DNA from: Alphaproteobacteria bacterium
Lineage (GTDB): Bacteria; Pseudomonadota; Alphaproteobacteria; ATCC43930; CGMCC-115725
Direction of reading: 5' to 3'
DNA length: 64,000 bases
Assembly (NCBI GenBank): GCA_028871055.1
Contig: JAGWON010000014.1
Coordinates: forward strand, 1-64,000
Every line of letters starts with the position of its first letter. Within the stretch, counting starts at the first letter, position 1. Below, piece after piece: positions 33,222-41,830 of the stretch. The notes below the pieces were generated by a model. The model was given only the letters and a program-made list of their open reading frames with translations. It ran no database searches and had not been told where the DNA came from. The position numbers and the translations under genes were made by a program.

Positions 33222-34238
33222 ATGCGCTCGATCCGTTTCGCACTTGCTGCGTGTGTCGCGGCCCTGTTCGCGGTTGCCGCGATTTCGGCCCAGGCCGAAC
33301 CGCTCAAAATCCGGCTCAGCTACGTCGTACCGGTGGCTAATTGGTCGTCGCTGCTGCCGGCGAAGCCCGAGCTGATGACGAACCTGAACAAGAGTTATAC
33401 GCTCGAGGTGACGCGCTTCCAAGGCACGCCGCCCATGATCACCGCCTTGGCCAGCGGCCAGCTCGATATTGGCGACCTGGCTTATTCGTCCTTCGCGCTC
33501 GCGATCCAGAACGCCGGACTCAATGACCTGCGCATCATCGGCGATGATTTCCAGGACGGTGTTCCGGGCTACTACACGGATCAGTACTTCGTCCGCAACG
33601 ACAGCGGCATCAAGACGATCGCCGACCTCAAGGACAAGGTGCTGGCGACCAACGCGGCGGGCAGCGCCGTCGACATCGCGATGCGCGTCATGCTCCGCAA
33701 GCATCATATCGATGACAAGAAGGACGTCAGCATCGTCGAGGCGGCCTTCCCCAACATGCGGAACATGCTGGAGGCCCACAAGGTCGACCTGATACCGGGG
33801 GTGCTACCGTTCTCGTACAATCCCGATCTGCTCAAAGAAGCGCATCCGCTGTTCGACCAGAAACAGGCGGTCGGCCGGACGCAGATGATCATCTGGGTCG
33901 CGCGCGCCGGCTGGCTTAAGCAGAACCGCGCCGCGATGGTCGATTTCATGGCGGACGCGCTCCGCGTCATGCGCTGGTTCCAGAATCCCAAGAATCACGA
34001 CGCGGCGGTCAAGATCGCCGTCGATATGACGAAGATTCCGCCGCCCGTGTGGAATTCGTGGCTCTTCGTCAAGGGCAAGGATTACTACCGCAACCCCGAC
34101 GGTCTGCCGGATCTCAAGGCACTGCAGGCCAACATCGAGGCGCAGCGGCAGGTCGGATTGCTCAAGGCCGATGTCAGGGTCGCCAAGTACGCCGACCTGA
34201 GCATCGCGCGCGAAGCGGCGGCGCGGCTGAAGAAATAG
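33222..34238 (+). CDS. ABC-transporter substrate-binding protein (NMT1/SsuA-like)
   Basis: A 338-residue periplasmic protein. It has a signal peptide (FALAACVAALFAVAAISAQA). The mature part follows the nitrate/sulfonate/taurine-type fold: LKIRLSYVVPVANWSS, then ITALASGQLDIGDLAYSSFA, then IADLKDKVLATNAAGSAVD. The ligand is probably an aromatic or sulfonated organic acid, given the neighbours; that is inference. GGGGAGG lies 5 nt before the ATG. No permease gene follows; the only ABC ATPase in the window is at 41042. An intrinsic terminator follows, so it is transcribed alone. Confidence 0.88.
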   Translation: MRSIRFALAACVAALFAVAAISAQAEPLKIRLSYVVPVANWSSLLPAKPELMTNLNKSYTLEVTRFQGTPPMITALASGQLDIGDLAYSSFALAIQNAGLNDLRIIGDDFQDGVPGYYTDQYFVRNDSGIKTIADLKDKVLATNAAGSAVDIAMRVMLRKHHIDDKKDVSIVEAAFPNMRNMLEAHKVDLIPGVLPFSYNPDLLKEAHPLFDQKQAVGRTQMIIWVARAGWLKQNRAAMVDFMADALRVMRWFQNPKNHDAAVKIAVDMTKIPPPVWNSWLFVKGKDYYRNPDGLPDLKALQANIEAQRQVGLLKADVRVAKYADLSIAREAAARLKK

Positions 34239-34264
34239 TCGCCGCTGGCCGATCGCCTGACGGG

Positions 34265-34295
34265 ATAGGCGGGCTCGCTTGCCCGCCTATTTTTT
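34265..34295 (+). terminator. Rho-independent terminator
   Basis: ATAGGCGGGC-TCGCTT-GCCCGCCTAT is a perfect 10-bp stem followed by TTTTT, 26 bp after the binding-protein stop. It ends that transcript and isolates it from the MscS gene. Confidence 0.9.
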
Positions 34296-34498
34296 GCCCG
34301 CCGCCTGCGTTGGCGGTCCGATCATGCTGCCGCGCGACCGCCCTGGCGCCGGCCGCGCAGCCGGCCAGAGCCAGGCAAAATGCGGGGAAATTGGCCGCCG
34401 ATCCGTCACCGCGTCGCGGGCGTTCCGGAATTGCACGCCACGGTCTTGTCACGAGGGCCACCGCATACGGGCGGCTGATATAGTACAACCGCAAGGCC

Positions 34499-35368
34499 AT
34501 GGACCCGACGCAGCAACTGACGCATTTCGCCGACACGGCATGGCAGTGGGCCGCGGCGTTCGTGCCGCATCTGGCCGCCGCCGTGGCGGTCCTGGTGGCG
34601 GGTGCTTTTGTCGCTGGCTGGTTCGACCGCGCGCTCCGGCGGGCGCTGGCTAATGTCACTCACATCGACTCGACGCTGAAGCCCGTTCTCGCTGCCGTGA
34701 CGCGTTACGCGGTGCTTGTCCTGGTGGCGATCGTCGCGCTGAGCCAGCTTGGCGTCCAGACGGCGTCGCTGCTCGCGGTGGTCGGCGCGGCCGGCCTGGC
34801 GATCGGCCTCGCGCTCCAGGGCACGCTGTCGAACATCGCCGCCGGCATCATGCTACTGTGGCTGCGGCCGTTCCGTATTGGCGACTATATCGAGGTCGGC
34901 GGTCAGGGCGGCGCGGTCGAGGAGATCGGCCTGTTCAGCTGCCGGCTGCGCACCTTCGATGGCCTGTACCTGTTCCTGCCCAACTCGGCGATCTGGAACG
35001 CGCCGCTCAAGAACCACACGCGCAACGGCGGCCGATTGCTGAGCATCGACGTGAGCCTGCCCGGCACGACCGATCTCGAGCGCGCGCGCCAGGCGCTGCT
35101 CGATGTGGCGGCGAAGACCGCCGGCGTGCTGCCAGCGCCCCCGCCGCAAGCGTTCTTCGCCAGCTTCGCCGGCGGCGCGCTGGTGCTGAGCCTGACGGTA
35201 TGGACGACGGCGCAAGGCGCTGGCGCGGTCGAGCGCGGCATCGTCGAAGGCGTCAAGCGAGCGCTTGACGCGCTCGGCGACAATTTCAAGCCGGCGCAGA
35301 TCGTCCGCACCGTGCCGCCCGATGCCGACCCGTCGCGCTTCTTCGGCGGCAATCCCATCGCGAAGTAA
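34499..35368 (+). CDS. MscS-family mechanosensitive channel
   Basis: A 289-residue inner-membrane channel. Three hydrophobic helices come first. The third is the pore-lining, Gly/Ala-packed segment SLLAVVGAAGLAIGLALQGT, followed by SNIAAGIMLLWLRPFRIGDY. The cytoplasmic beta domain contains GAVEEIGLFSCRLRTFDG and FLPNSAIWNAPLKNHTR. This is the MscS core size, and it releases solutes on hypo-osmotic shock. It probably forms its own transcript; the P-type ATPase gene follows 77 nt later on the same strand. Confidence 0.93.
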   Translation: MDPTQQLTHFADTAWQWAAAFVPHLAAAVAVLVAGAFVAGWFDRALRRALANVTHIDSTLKPVLAAVTRYAVLVLVAIVALSQLGVQTASLLAVVGAAGLAIGLALQGTLSNIAAGIMLLWLRPFRIGDYIEVGGQGGAVEEIGLFSCRLRTFDGLYLFLPNSAIWNAPLKNHTRNGGRLLSIDVSLPGTTDLERARQALLDVAAKTAGVLPAPPPQAFFASFAGGALVLSLTVWTTAQGAGAVERGIVEGVKRALDALGDNFKPAQIVRTVPPDADPSRFFGGNPIAK

Positions 35369-35445
35369 CCGCGAGAGCCGCAAGGCATCGGCGCCTAGTC
35401 TGTGGCAGTATGCCCGCACGTTAGCGTCGGCGAGCGATCCCGCAT

Positions 35446-37770
35446 ATGCCCAATCCTGCCGTTCCGGACGGCCTTACGACCGAGGAGGCGCGCCGCCGCC
35501 TGGCGCAATCCGGCCCCAACGCGGTGCCGGACGAGGCGCCTTCGGGATGGCGCCGCGCGGCGGCGAAGCTCTGGGCGCCGGTGCCATGGATGCTCGAGGC
35601 GGCGATCGCCTTGCAGCTCGTCGTCGGCGAATACGTCCAGGCCGGCGTCATCGGCGTGCTGCTGCTGTTCAACGGCGCGATCGGGTTCCTGCAGGAGAGC
35701 CGGGCGCAGGCGACGCTCGACGCGCTGAAATCGCGCCTAGCGCTGGTCGCCTCGGTGCGGCGCGACGGCGTCTGGCAAACCGTACCCGCCGCCGCGCTGG
35801 TGCCGGGCGACATCGTCAAGCTGTCGCTGGGCGGCGTCGTCGCCGCCGACATGCGCCTGATCGCCGGCAGCGTCCTGCTTGATCATTCGACCCTGACCGG
35901 CGAATCGCTGCCGGTTGAAGGCGGTCCGGGCCTCGAGACCTATGCTGGCGCGCTGGTGCGCCGCGGCGAGGCGGTGGCGGAGGTCACGGCCACCGGCGCA
36001 CGCACCAAGTTCGGCCGTACCGCCGAGCTGGTGCGCACTGCGCACGTCGTCAGCTCGCAGCAGAAGGCCGTGCTGCACGTCGTGCGCAACCTCGCCGTGT
36101 TCAACGCGACGATGGTGGTCATCCAGGTCGCCTATGCCGCGATCCTCGGATTGCCGACGCTGGAGATCGTACCGCTCACGCTCACCGCCATCCTGGCGGC
36201 GATTCCGGTGGCGCTGCCGGCGACCTTCACGCTGGCGACCGCACTCGGCGCGCATGCGCTCGCCCGCCGCGGTGTACTGCCGACACGGCTCTCGGCGATC
36301 GACGAGGCGGCGACGATGGACGTGCTGTGCGCCGACAAGACCGGCACGCTGACGCGGAACGCGCTCGCCGTTACCGCCGTGCGCGCCCTGCCCGGCTTCG
36401 ACGAGCCGCACGTACTGAGGCTCGCGGCGCTCGCCAGCTCGGAGGGCGGTCAGGATCCGGTGGACGGCGCGATCCGCGCGGCTGCCGCGCGCGCCAAGGC
36501 CGCCGACCTGCCGCGGCTCGATAAATTCGTGCCCTTCGATCCGGCGAACAAGATGTCGGAAGCAGCCGCCACCGACGCCGCCGGCCATCCCCTACGCATC
36601 GTCAAGGGCGCGTATGCGACCATCGGCGCGCTGGCGCAGCCGGCGCCGGCAGCAGCGGCCGAGGTCGCCGCGCTCCAGGACGCGGGCTACCGGGTTCTCG
36701 CCGTCGCCGCCGGCCCGTCTGGCGCATTGCAGGTCGCCGGCCTGATCGCGCTCAGCGATCCGCCGCGCGCCGATTCCGCCGCGCTCATCGCCGAGTTGCT
36801 CCGCATGGGCGTCCATACTGTGATGGTGACCGGCGACGCGCCGTCGACCGCCGCGGTCGTCGCGCGTGCCGTCGGCCTCGACGGCGGCGCCGTCTGTCCG
36901 CCCGGCAAGCTGCCCGATACGATCCGACCGGGCGACTTCGCCGTCTTTGCCGGCGTCTTTCCCGAGGACAAGTTTCGCATCGTCAAGGCGTTTCAGGCCT
37001 GCGGCCATACCGTCGGCATGTGCGGCGACGGTGCCAACGACGCGCCGGCGCTGCGCCAGGCGCAGATGGGCATCGCCGTCTCGACCGCGACCGATGTTGC
37101 CAAATCGGCGGCTGGCATCGTGCTGACCGAGCCCGGTCTCGGCGGCATTGTGGCGGCGGTACGCGAGGGCCGTGTCACCTTCCAGCGCATCCTGACCTAC
37201 GCAATGCGTTCGTTCACGCTCAAGATTTCGCAGATGCTGTTCCTCACCGCCGGCCTGTTCGTCACCGGCCACGCCATCCTGACGCCGATGCTGATGGTGA
37301 TCCTGATGATCGCCGGCGATCTGCTCGCCATGTCGGCGACCACCGACAATGTGCGGCCGTCGCCGCAGCCCAACGTGTGGCGGATCGGCGATTTGACGCT
37401 CGCCTGCATCGTGCTCGGCGCCTGCAACCTGATCTTCTGCACTGGCATCCTGGCGGCGGGCGCGTTCCGGCTCGGGCTGCCCCTCGCGACACTGCAGACG
37501 CTGGCGGCGGTGACGCTGGTGTTCAGCGGCCAAGCCGCGTTCTACGTCGTCCGCGAGCGCCGGTGGCTGTGGAGCTCATGGCCGAGCCGTTGGGTCGTGC
37601 TGTCGTCGATCGCCGACGTGACGATCATTTCGGCGCTGGCGACGCGCGGCTGGCTGATGAGTCCGCTGCCGCTATCGCTCGTGGGCGCCGTGCTGGCGGC
37701 GTCGGTCGTGCTCGCCTTCGTGCTCGACACGGTGAAGAGGTTCGCGTTCGCGCGGCTAAAAATCGGGTAG
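35446..37770 (+). CDS. P-type proton-pumping ATPase (type IIIA, plasma-membrane H+-ATPase-like)
   Basis: A 774-residue membrane ATPase. Motifs in order: LLDHSTLTGESLPVEGG (actuator TGES), PVALPATFTLATALGA in helix 4, phosphorylation site DKTGTLT with Asp297, and GDGANDAPALRQAQMGIAV. PVALPATF in helix 4 and the short length place it with H+-ATPases of the fungal or plant PMA type rather than Ca2+ or heavy-metal pumps. It exports protons using ATP, which could acidify the periplasm or energise uptake. No regulatory C-terminal tail is present. Confidence 0.9.
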   Translation: MPNPAVPDGLTTEEARRRLAQSGPNAVPDEAPSGWRRAAAKLWAPVPWMLEAAIALQLVVGEYVQAGVIGVLLLFNGAIGFLQESRAQATLDALKSRLALVASVRRDGVWQTVPAAALVPGDIVKLSLGGVVAADMRLIAGSVLLDHSTLTGESLPVEGGPGLETYAGALVRRGEAVAEVTATGARTKFGRTAELVRTAHVVSSQQKAVLHVVRNLAVFNATMVVIQVAYAAILGLPTLEIVPLTLTAILAAIPVALPATFTLATALGAHALARRGVLPTRLSAIDEAATMDVLCADKTGTLTRNALAVTAVRALPGFDEPHVLRLAALASSEGGQDPVDGAIRAAAARAKAADLPRLDKFVPFDPANKMSEAAATDAAGHPLRIVKGAYATIGALAQPAPAAAAEVAALQDAGYRVLAVAAGPSGALQVAGLIALSDPPRADSAALIAELLRMGVHTVMVTGDAPSTAAVVARAVGLDGGAVCPPGKLPDTIRPGDFAVFAGVFPEDKFRIVKAFQACGHTVGMCGDGANDAPALRQAQMGIAVSTATDVAKSAAGIVLTEPGLGGIVAAVREGRVTFQRILTYAMRSFTLKISQMLFLTAGLFVTGHAILTPMLMVILMIAGDLLAMSATTDNVRPSPQPNVWRIGDLTLACIVLGACNLIFCTGILAAGAFRLGLPLATLQTLAAVTLVFSGQAAFYVVRERRWLWSSWPSRWVVLSSIADVTIISALATRGWLMSPLPLSLVGAVLAASVVLAFVLDTVKRFAFARLKIG

Positions 37771-37782
37771 CGGTGACTACCC
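37765..37782. terminator. Hairpin spanning both stop codons of a convergent pair
   Basis: GGGTAG-CGGTGA-CTACCC covers the stop codon of the ATPase gene and that of the convergent CocE-type gene. It is a weak bidirectional terminator candidate without U-tracts. Confidence 0.3.
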
Positions 37783-39402
37783 CCTTAACATCGGCAGCAC
37801 CAAGGCCGAGGGATGCGCGGCGTCGTGGCGAATGGTGTCGCTGCCGATCTTGTCCGGCCGGTAGATGTGCGAGAACAGGCCGTCGGTGATCATCGAATCG
37901 CCGGGTGCGATCTCGAGCCGGATGCGGCTGCCGGGCTTGAAGATATGCGCGATCGGCTCGAGCGGCACCTCGATCGCGTAGACCTTGCCCGATGCGAGCT
38001 TGGTCTCCTTTTCGTGCGTGTACCACGGGCACATCTCCGTGCCGCGCTTCGGATCACGCTCGATGTGCGAAGCGCGCAGCCAGCCCTTGGTGACGATCGC
38101 ATAGCGCGGCTGGACGCCCTTGGCGCGCTCCTCCGGGCTTTGCGCGAACTGCTCCGACACCTTGATGCAGAAATCCATGTCGTCGCGCGTGGTCGAGGCG
38201 TGCAGCACCACCTTGCCGTGGCCGGCGATCTCGAGCTCGGCAGCGAGCGGCGCGCCGGTGAAGGTCAGTACGCCGCGCGCCGGATCGGGGCCGGTCGGCG
38301 TGAACGTCACCGTGCCCACCACCCATTTGGGGTTGGGATAGGAATAGGTCGTGGCGCCACCATCCTTGGGCGCCGCGTCGACGAGCGTGCCATCGTTGAG
38401 CGAGGCGACGCTGCCCGAGGACCCTTGCGCGAGATAGAAGCTGCGCGGCTTGACGCCCGGCGGCGGCCAAGTCTCGAAGCTGCGCGTCTCAGTCGAATTC
38501 TTCAGCACGTATTCGACGTTGGCGCGCGTGGCGTGGCTCGTCTTCGCGCCCTTCAAGTACATGTCGTAGAACGGCAGCAGGTATTTCTTGTGGAACTCGA
38601 TGTCGGCGAAGTCGATCGCCGAGGAGAACGCGGTCGGCGTGCCGGTGATGACGAGTTTCTTCGGCCCCTTGGCGGCGTGATAGCCGCGGATGTTGCCGTC
38701 GAGATGGAGATCCTGCTTCGACCAGACGCCGATCGAGAATAACGGCACCTTGATCCGATCGAGCCGCTCGACCGCCGCGCGCTCTTTCCAGTAGTCGTCG
38801 TAGAGCGGATGCTGCTGCACGTCCAATAGCATGTCATAGGTCATCGGACGCGGGTGCTGCTTGTTCGCCGGATAGAGATTGGCGACGCGCACGCTGGCGT
38901 TGAACCAATAGGGCAGGAAGTTGCCCTCGATGCCGCCGGGATAGCCCATGTAGCGATAGGGATCATTGAGCCCGTCGTAGAGGCCGAGGCAGGCCAAGTG
39001 CGGCGGGTTCTCGATGCCCATGAACCACTGCGTCATCGCGTAGTACGACTGGCCGATGCCGCCGACCTTGCCGTTGCACCAGCGCTGCGTGCCGATCCAT
39101 TCGATCAGCTCGGTGAGGTCCTTCTGCTCCTCGCGGTCGAGGAAGCGATAGACGCCTCCGGAGAAGCCCGAGCCGCGCACGTCGGCATGGACATAGGCGT
39201 AGCCTTGGCTGACGTACCATTCGACCGGTCCGGTCTCGCGCCACAGGAACATCGGCTGCGCCGGCAGCTCATTGTTGTCGTAGCGATAGGGCGAGGCGGC
39301 GAACAGCGCCGGAAACGGGCCGCTGCCTTCGGGCCGATAGACGCGCAGCGCGATCTTGACGCCGTCGCGCATCGCGACGTGGATATCTTTCTGCTCGATC
39401 AT
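37777..39402 (-). CDS. CocE/NonD-family hydrolase
   Basis: A 541-residue alpha/beta hydrolase with a C-terminal jelly-roll domain, as in cocaine esterase and X-Pro dipeptidyl peptidases. The core shows VHADVRGSGFSGGVYRF (oxyanion region), the nucleophile loop GGIGQSYYAMTQW, and the acid/His part near KLVITGTPTAF and FHKKYLLPFY. The C-terminal domain includes PWYTHEKETKLASGKVYAIE and SRIRLEIAPGDS. It hydrolyses esters or acyl-amide bonds. GGAGG precedes the ATG at 39402; an upstream in-frame ATG at 39507 is unsupported. A TetR-type palindrome lies 40 nt upstream. Confidence 0.88.
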   Translation of the reverse strand: MIEQKDIHVAMRDGVKIALRVYRPEGSGPFPALFAASPYRYDNNELPAQPMFLWRETGPVEWYVSQGYAYVHADVRGSGFSGGVYRFLDREEQKDLTELIEWIGTQRWCNGKVGGIGQSYYAMTQWFMGIENPPHLACLGLYDGLNDPYRYMGYPGGIEGNFLPYWFNASVRVANLYPANKQHPRPMTYDMLLDVQQHPLYDDYWKERAAVERLDRIKVPLFSIGVWSKQDLHLDGNIRGYHAAKGPKKLVITGTPTAFSSAIDFADIEFHKKYLLPFYDMYLKGAKTSHATRANVEYVLKNSTETRSFETWPPPGVKPRSFYLAQGSSGSVASLNDGTLVDAAPKDGGATTYSYPNPKWVVGTVTFTPTGPDPARGVLTFTGAPLAAELEIAGHGKVVLHASTTRDDMDFCIKVSEQFAQSPEERAKGVQPRYAIVTKGWLRASHIERDPKRGTEMCPWYTHEKETKLASGKVYAIEVPLEPIAHIFKPGSRIRLEIAPGDSMITDGLFSHIYRPDKIGSDTIRHDAAHPSALVLPMLRG

Positions 39403-39441
39403 GGCGCCTCCCCCGGGCTTCCGGCTCTTAAGGCCGGATTT

Positions 39442-39453
39442 CGAACGTGTTCG
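39442..39453. promoter_or_regulatory. TetR-type operator upstream of the CocE gene
   Basis: CGAACGTGTTCG is a perfect 12-bp palindrome sharing the core GAACGTGTTC with 32354-32363. It lies 40 nt upstream of the CocE ATG, at the same distance as the copy before the SDR gene. Confidence 0.65.
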
Positions 39454-39772
39454 GCGAACGGTAAAGGCGCCGGCCGGGCGGCGCAACCGCGACAAAATGA
39501 CCGTCAATTTTGTTGCCAGTCATCGCCGTGCTCGGCCCAGCCATCGGCGTCCTACCGACAAGCGTGAATGCCCAGACCAAGTTCCGGCGTGATGATTTTA
39601 ATGTGCAATCTTGCGATCTCCTATTGACGGTGGCGACCAGAGGTCTAGCCTTCAAGGTGGCGCAACAACGCTGGAGGGTGCCCAAACAGCATGGCTCCAC
39701 CTGATCAGTTTGATCAGCGCCTGAAAGAAAGCCCGACCTTGTGGCCGGGCGGTGTGCTTCGAGCCACCATCT

Positions 39773-39818
39773 GAACCCCGCCAACGTTCCTGCGGCCGCG
39801 GGCTCCCTGGCGGGGTTC
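39773..39818. repeat. 11-bp inverted repeat with 24-nt loop
   Basis: GAACCCCGCCA (39773-39783) and TGGCGGGGTTC (39808-39818) pair perfectly. The loop itself is GC-rich (GCGGCCGCGG). The hairpin lies 120 nt upstream of the small secreted-protein gene and could be a small RNA or terminator. Confidence 0.4.
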
Positions 39819-39938
39819 GCGCGTCCTGGGTTTGCGGGGCGTGACCTCGCCGTGACGAAGCGATAAAATTAATCCCAAAAGCCGCCGCAATCGGCTGCCT
39901 TAATCGCCGTTACTTCCTCACATATTTCGGAAGGCCAT

Positions 39939-40238
39939 ATGATGACTCTGAAGCACCGTCTCATCGTTCTCGCCGCAGGTGCCGCGTTCCTCGCCGCAAC
40001 GCCAGCCATCCATCCCGCCTCGGCCCAGCAGATGCGAAACAATTGCGATCCGGGCGACAAGATCGACAGCTCGACCGCGCCGCAGGCCATGAAAAAGATG
40101 GAGGCCGCCGGCTACAGCCAGGTCCACGACCTCATGAAGGGTTGCGACAATTACTGGCACGGTCAGGCCATGAAGGGCGGTCAGCCGACGCGCGTGGTGC
40201 TGTCGCCCGCCGGCCAGGTGATGCAGGAAGGCGACTGA
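39939..40238 (+). CDS. Small secreted protein with two cysteines
   Basis: A 99-residue protein with a clear signal peptide (HRLIVLAAGAAFLAATPAIH, cleavage after ASA) and a 65- to 70-residue mature part. The mature part has two cysteines (NNCDPGDK and KGCDNYWHGQ) and ends in TRVVLSPAGQVMQEGD. The residue pattern (MKKMEAAGYSQVHDLMKGCDNYWH) resembles small periplasmic PepSY-like modules, but this is a weak likeness. I do not assign a function. It stands alone; the next gene is convergent. Confidence 0.7.
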   Translation: MMTLKHRLIVLAAGAAFLAATPAIHPASAQQMRNNCDPGDKIDSSTAPQAMKKMEAAGYSQVHDLMKGCDNYWHGQAMKGGQPTRVVLSPAGQVMQEGD

Positions 40239-40286
40239 TCGGTTACCGGCGGGCGCGCGCCTGAGGCACGCCCGGCCCGGTTTCGC

Positions 40287-41045
40287 TCAGGCCCGGGCGC
40301 CTTTCCGCTTCGCCCGCGCCGCGCGCGCCCACAGGTTCCAGGCGCGCTCGAGCGAGCGGTCGTTGGCGGCCGCGGCCTTTGCCGCCTCTTCGGGCGCGAG
40401 ATAGATCGGCGTGCCAAGCTTAAGCGCGTCCATCTGCAGCGCCGCGTTCAGCTTGGCGTAGATCGCGCGATAGACCACCTGCGGGATGCCGGCGCCCACC
40501 ATGGTCGCACCGTGGCCGCGCATCAGCACCAACGGCTTGTCGGCCAGCGTCTCGGCCAGCGCCGCGCCCAGCGCCGGCGTGCGGATCAGCATGTCGGTCA
40601 TGCCGGCCGCCTCGCGGATGTCGAAGACCGGCGTGCCGGCGCCGATATAGGCGCTCATGTGATAGATCGGCTGCAACGGCGTGCGCGTCGCGCCGAATGG
40701 GATGAGCGGCGGCGCGTGGCAATGCACGACCGCGACCACGTCGGGCCGGCGCTTGTAGATCTCGCTGTGGATGAAGCGCTCGCTGTAGTAGCGCTGCGCC
40801 GGATCGGCCACCGCATTAGCGTCGCGGTCGAAGGTGACGATGTCCTTGGCCGTCACCAGGCCAGGCGCGAGATGTCGCGACATCAGGAACTTGGCCGGAT
40901 CCTTGTCGTGGCGCACGCTGATGTGGCCGAAGGCGTCGACCACGTCGTGATCGAACAGGATGCGGTTGGCGATCACCAGCGTATTGACGAGATCGCGCGC
41001 CGCGGGCAGCAGTCTAGCGGATTTCGTCATGGCCGCGTCCCTCAT
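40287..41045 (-). CDS. Class II aldolase/adducin-family protein
   Basis: About 252 residues. The Zn-binding pattern is VVHCHAPPLIPFG with HCH, plus MRGHGATMVGAG with the later His; the N-terminus ANRILFDHDVVDAFGHISVR is typical. Family members cleave or epimerise sugar phosphates, or act as decarboxylases on hydroxy-keto acids. I prefer the ATG at 41045, since it overlaps the ABC ATPase stop in an ATGA; 41030 is the alternative. It ends the amidohydrolase-ABC-aldolase operon. A clear paralogue is encoded at 42970 on the other strand. Confidence 0.85.
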   Translation of the reverse strand: MRDAAMTKSARLLPAARDLVNTLVIANRILFDHDVVDAFGHISVRHDKDPAKFLMSRHLAPGLVTAKDIVTFDRDANAVADPAQRYYSERFIHSEIYKRRPDVVAVVHCHAPPLIPFGATRTPLQPIYHMSAYIGAGTPVFDIREAAGMTDMLIRTPALGAALAETLADKPLVLMRGHGATMVGAGIPQVVYRAIYAKLNAALQMDALKLGTPIYLAPEEAAKAAAANDRSLERAWNLWARAARAKRKGARA

Positions 41046-41824
41046 TGCGCCGTCGCCGGCATGGCGTGGATGCCGCGCCAGATGCGGTAGCGCGTCTCGG
41101 CGAAGGCGGGCGTGCCGCGCATCGCCGCCAGATCGCCGCGCGGGCGCGGCAGCGGCACGGCGACGATCTCCTGCACCCGGCCGGCGCGCATCACCACCAC
41201 CCGGTCGGCCAGCACCACCGCCTCGTCGAGATCGTGCGTCACGAACAGGATGGTCTTGCGTGTGCGAGCGTGCAGGCCAAGCAGCTCGTCCTGCAATCCC
41301 TCGCGCGTCTGCGCGTCGAGCGCGCCGAACGGCTCGTCCATCAGCAGCACCCCGGGATCGATGGCGAGCGCGCGGGCGATGCCGACGCGCTGCTGCATCC
41401 CGCCGGAGAGCTGATAGGGCCGCCGCGCGACGGACTCCTCGAGTCCGACCAGCGCGAGCGCCGCCGTCGCCCGCCGGCGTAGCTCGGCGCCGCGCAGTCC
41501 CTTCATCTCGAGGCCGAACTCGACGTTCTCGAGTGCGGTGAGCCAAGGCAGCAACTCGGCGTGCTGGAACACCATGCCGCGGTCATGGCCGCAGCCACGG
41601 ACCGCGCGCCCGTCGACCACGACGCGGCCGCCCGTTGCCTGATCCAACCCCATCGTGATCCGGAGCGCCGTGGTCTTACCGCAGCCCGACGGTCCGATCA
41701 GGGCGACGATCTCGCCCTCATCGACGGTAAAGCTGATGCGGTCCAGCGCCTGGACGATCTGCTCGCGGCCGTCGATCCGCAGCGTGAAGCGCTTCGATAC
41801 GTCGATGAGGCTGACCGCGCCCAT
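41042..41824 (-). CDS. ABC-transporter ATPase (NrtD/SsuB/TauB-like)
   Basis: A 260-residue ATPase. Walker A is GPSGCGKTT, the Q-loop region is VFQHAELLPWLTALENVEFG, the signature is LSGGMQQRVGIARAL, Walker B is VLLMDEPFGALD and the switch His is in FVTHDLDEA. HAELLPWLT and the length fit the nitrate/sulfonate/taurine importer family, matching the fold of the binding protein at 33222. No permease is present in this operon or window. It overlaps the aldolase gene by 4 nt and follows the amidohydrolase gene by 6 nt. Confidence 0.93.
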   Translation of the reverse strand: MGAVSLIDVSKRFTLRIDGREQIVQALDRISFTVDEGEIVALIGPSGCGKTTALRITMGLDQATGGRVVVDGRAVRGCGHDRGMVFQHAELLPWLTALENVEFGLEMKGLRGAELRRRATAALALVGLEESVARRPYQLSGGMQQRVGIARALAIDPGVLLMDEPFGALDAQTREGLQDELLGLHARTRKTILFVTHDLDEAVVLADRVVVMRAGRVQEIVAVPLPRPRGDLAAMRGTPAFAETRYRIWRGIHAMPATAQ

Positions 41825-41830
41825 CGTTCC

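Larger units (their letters stand above)
39403..39938. other. 536-bp spacer with operator and inverted repeat
   Basis: Between the divergent CocE-type gene and the small secreted protein there is no gene. It contains the TetR-type palindrome at 39442-39453 and the inverted repeat at 39773-39818. No convincing promoter for the downstream gene is seen. Confidence 0.45.
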
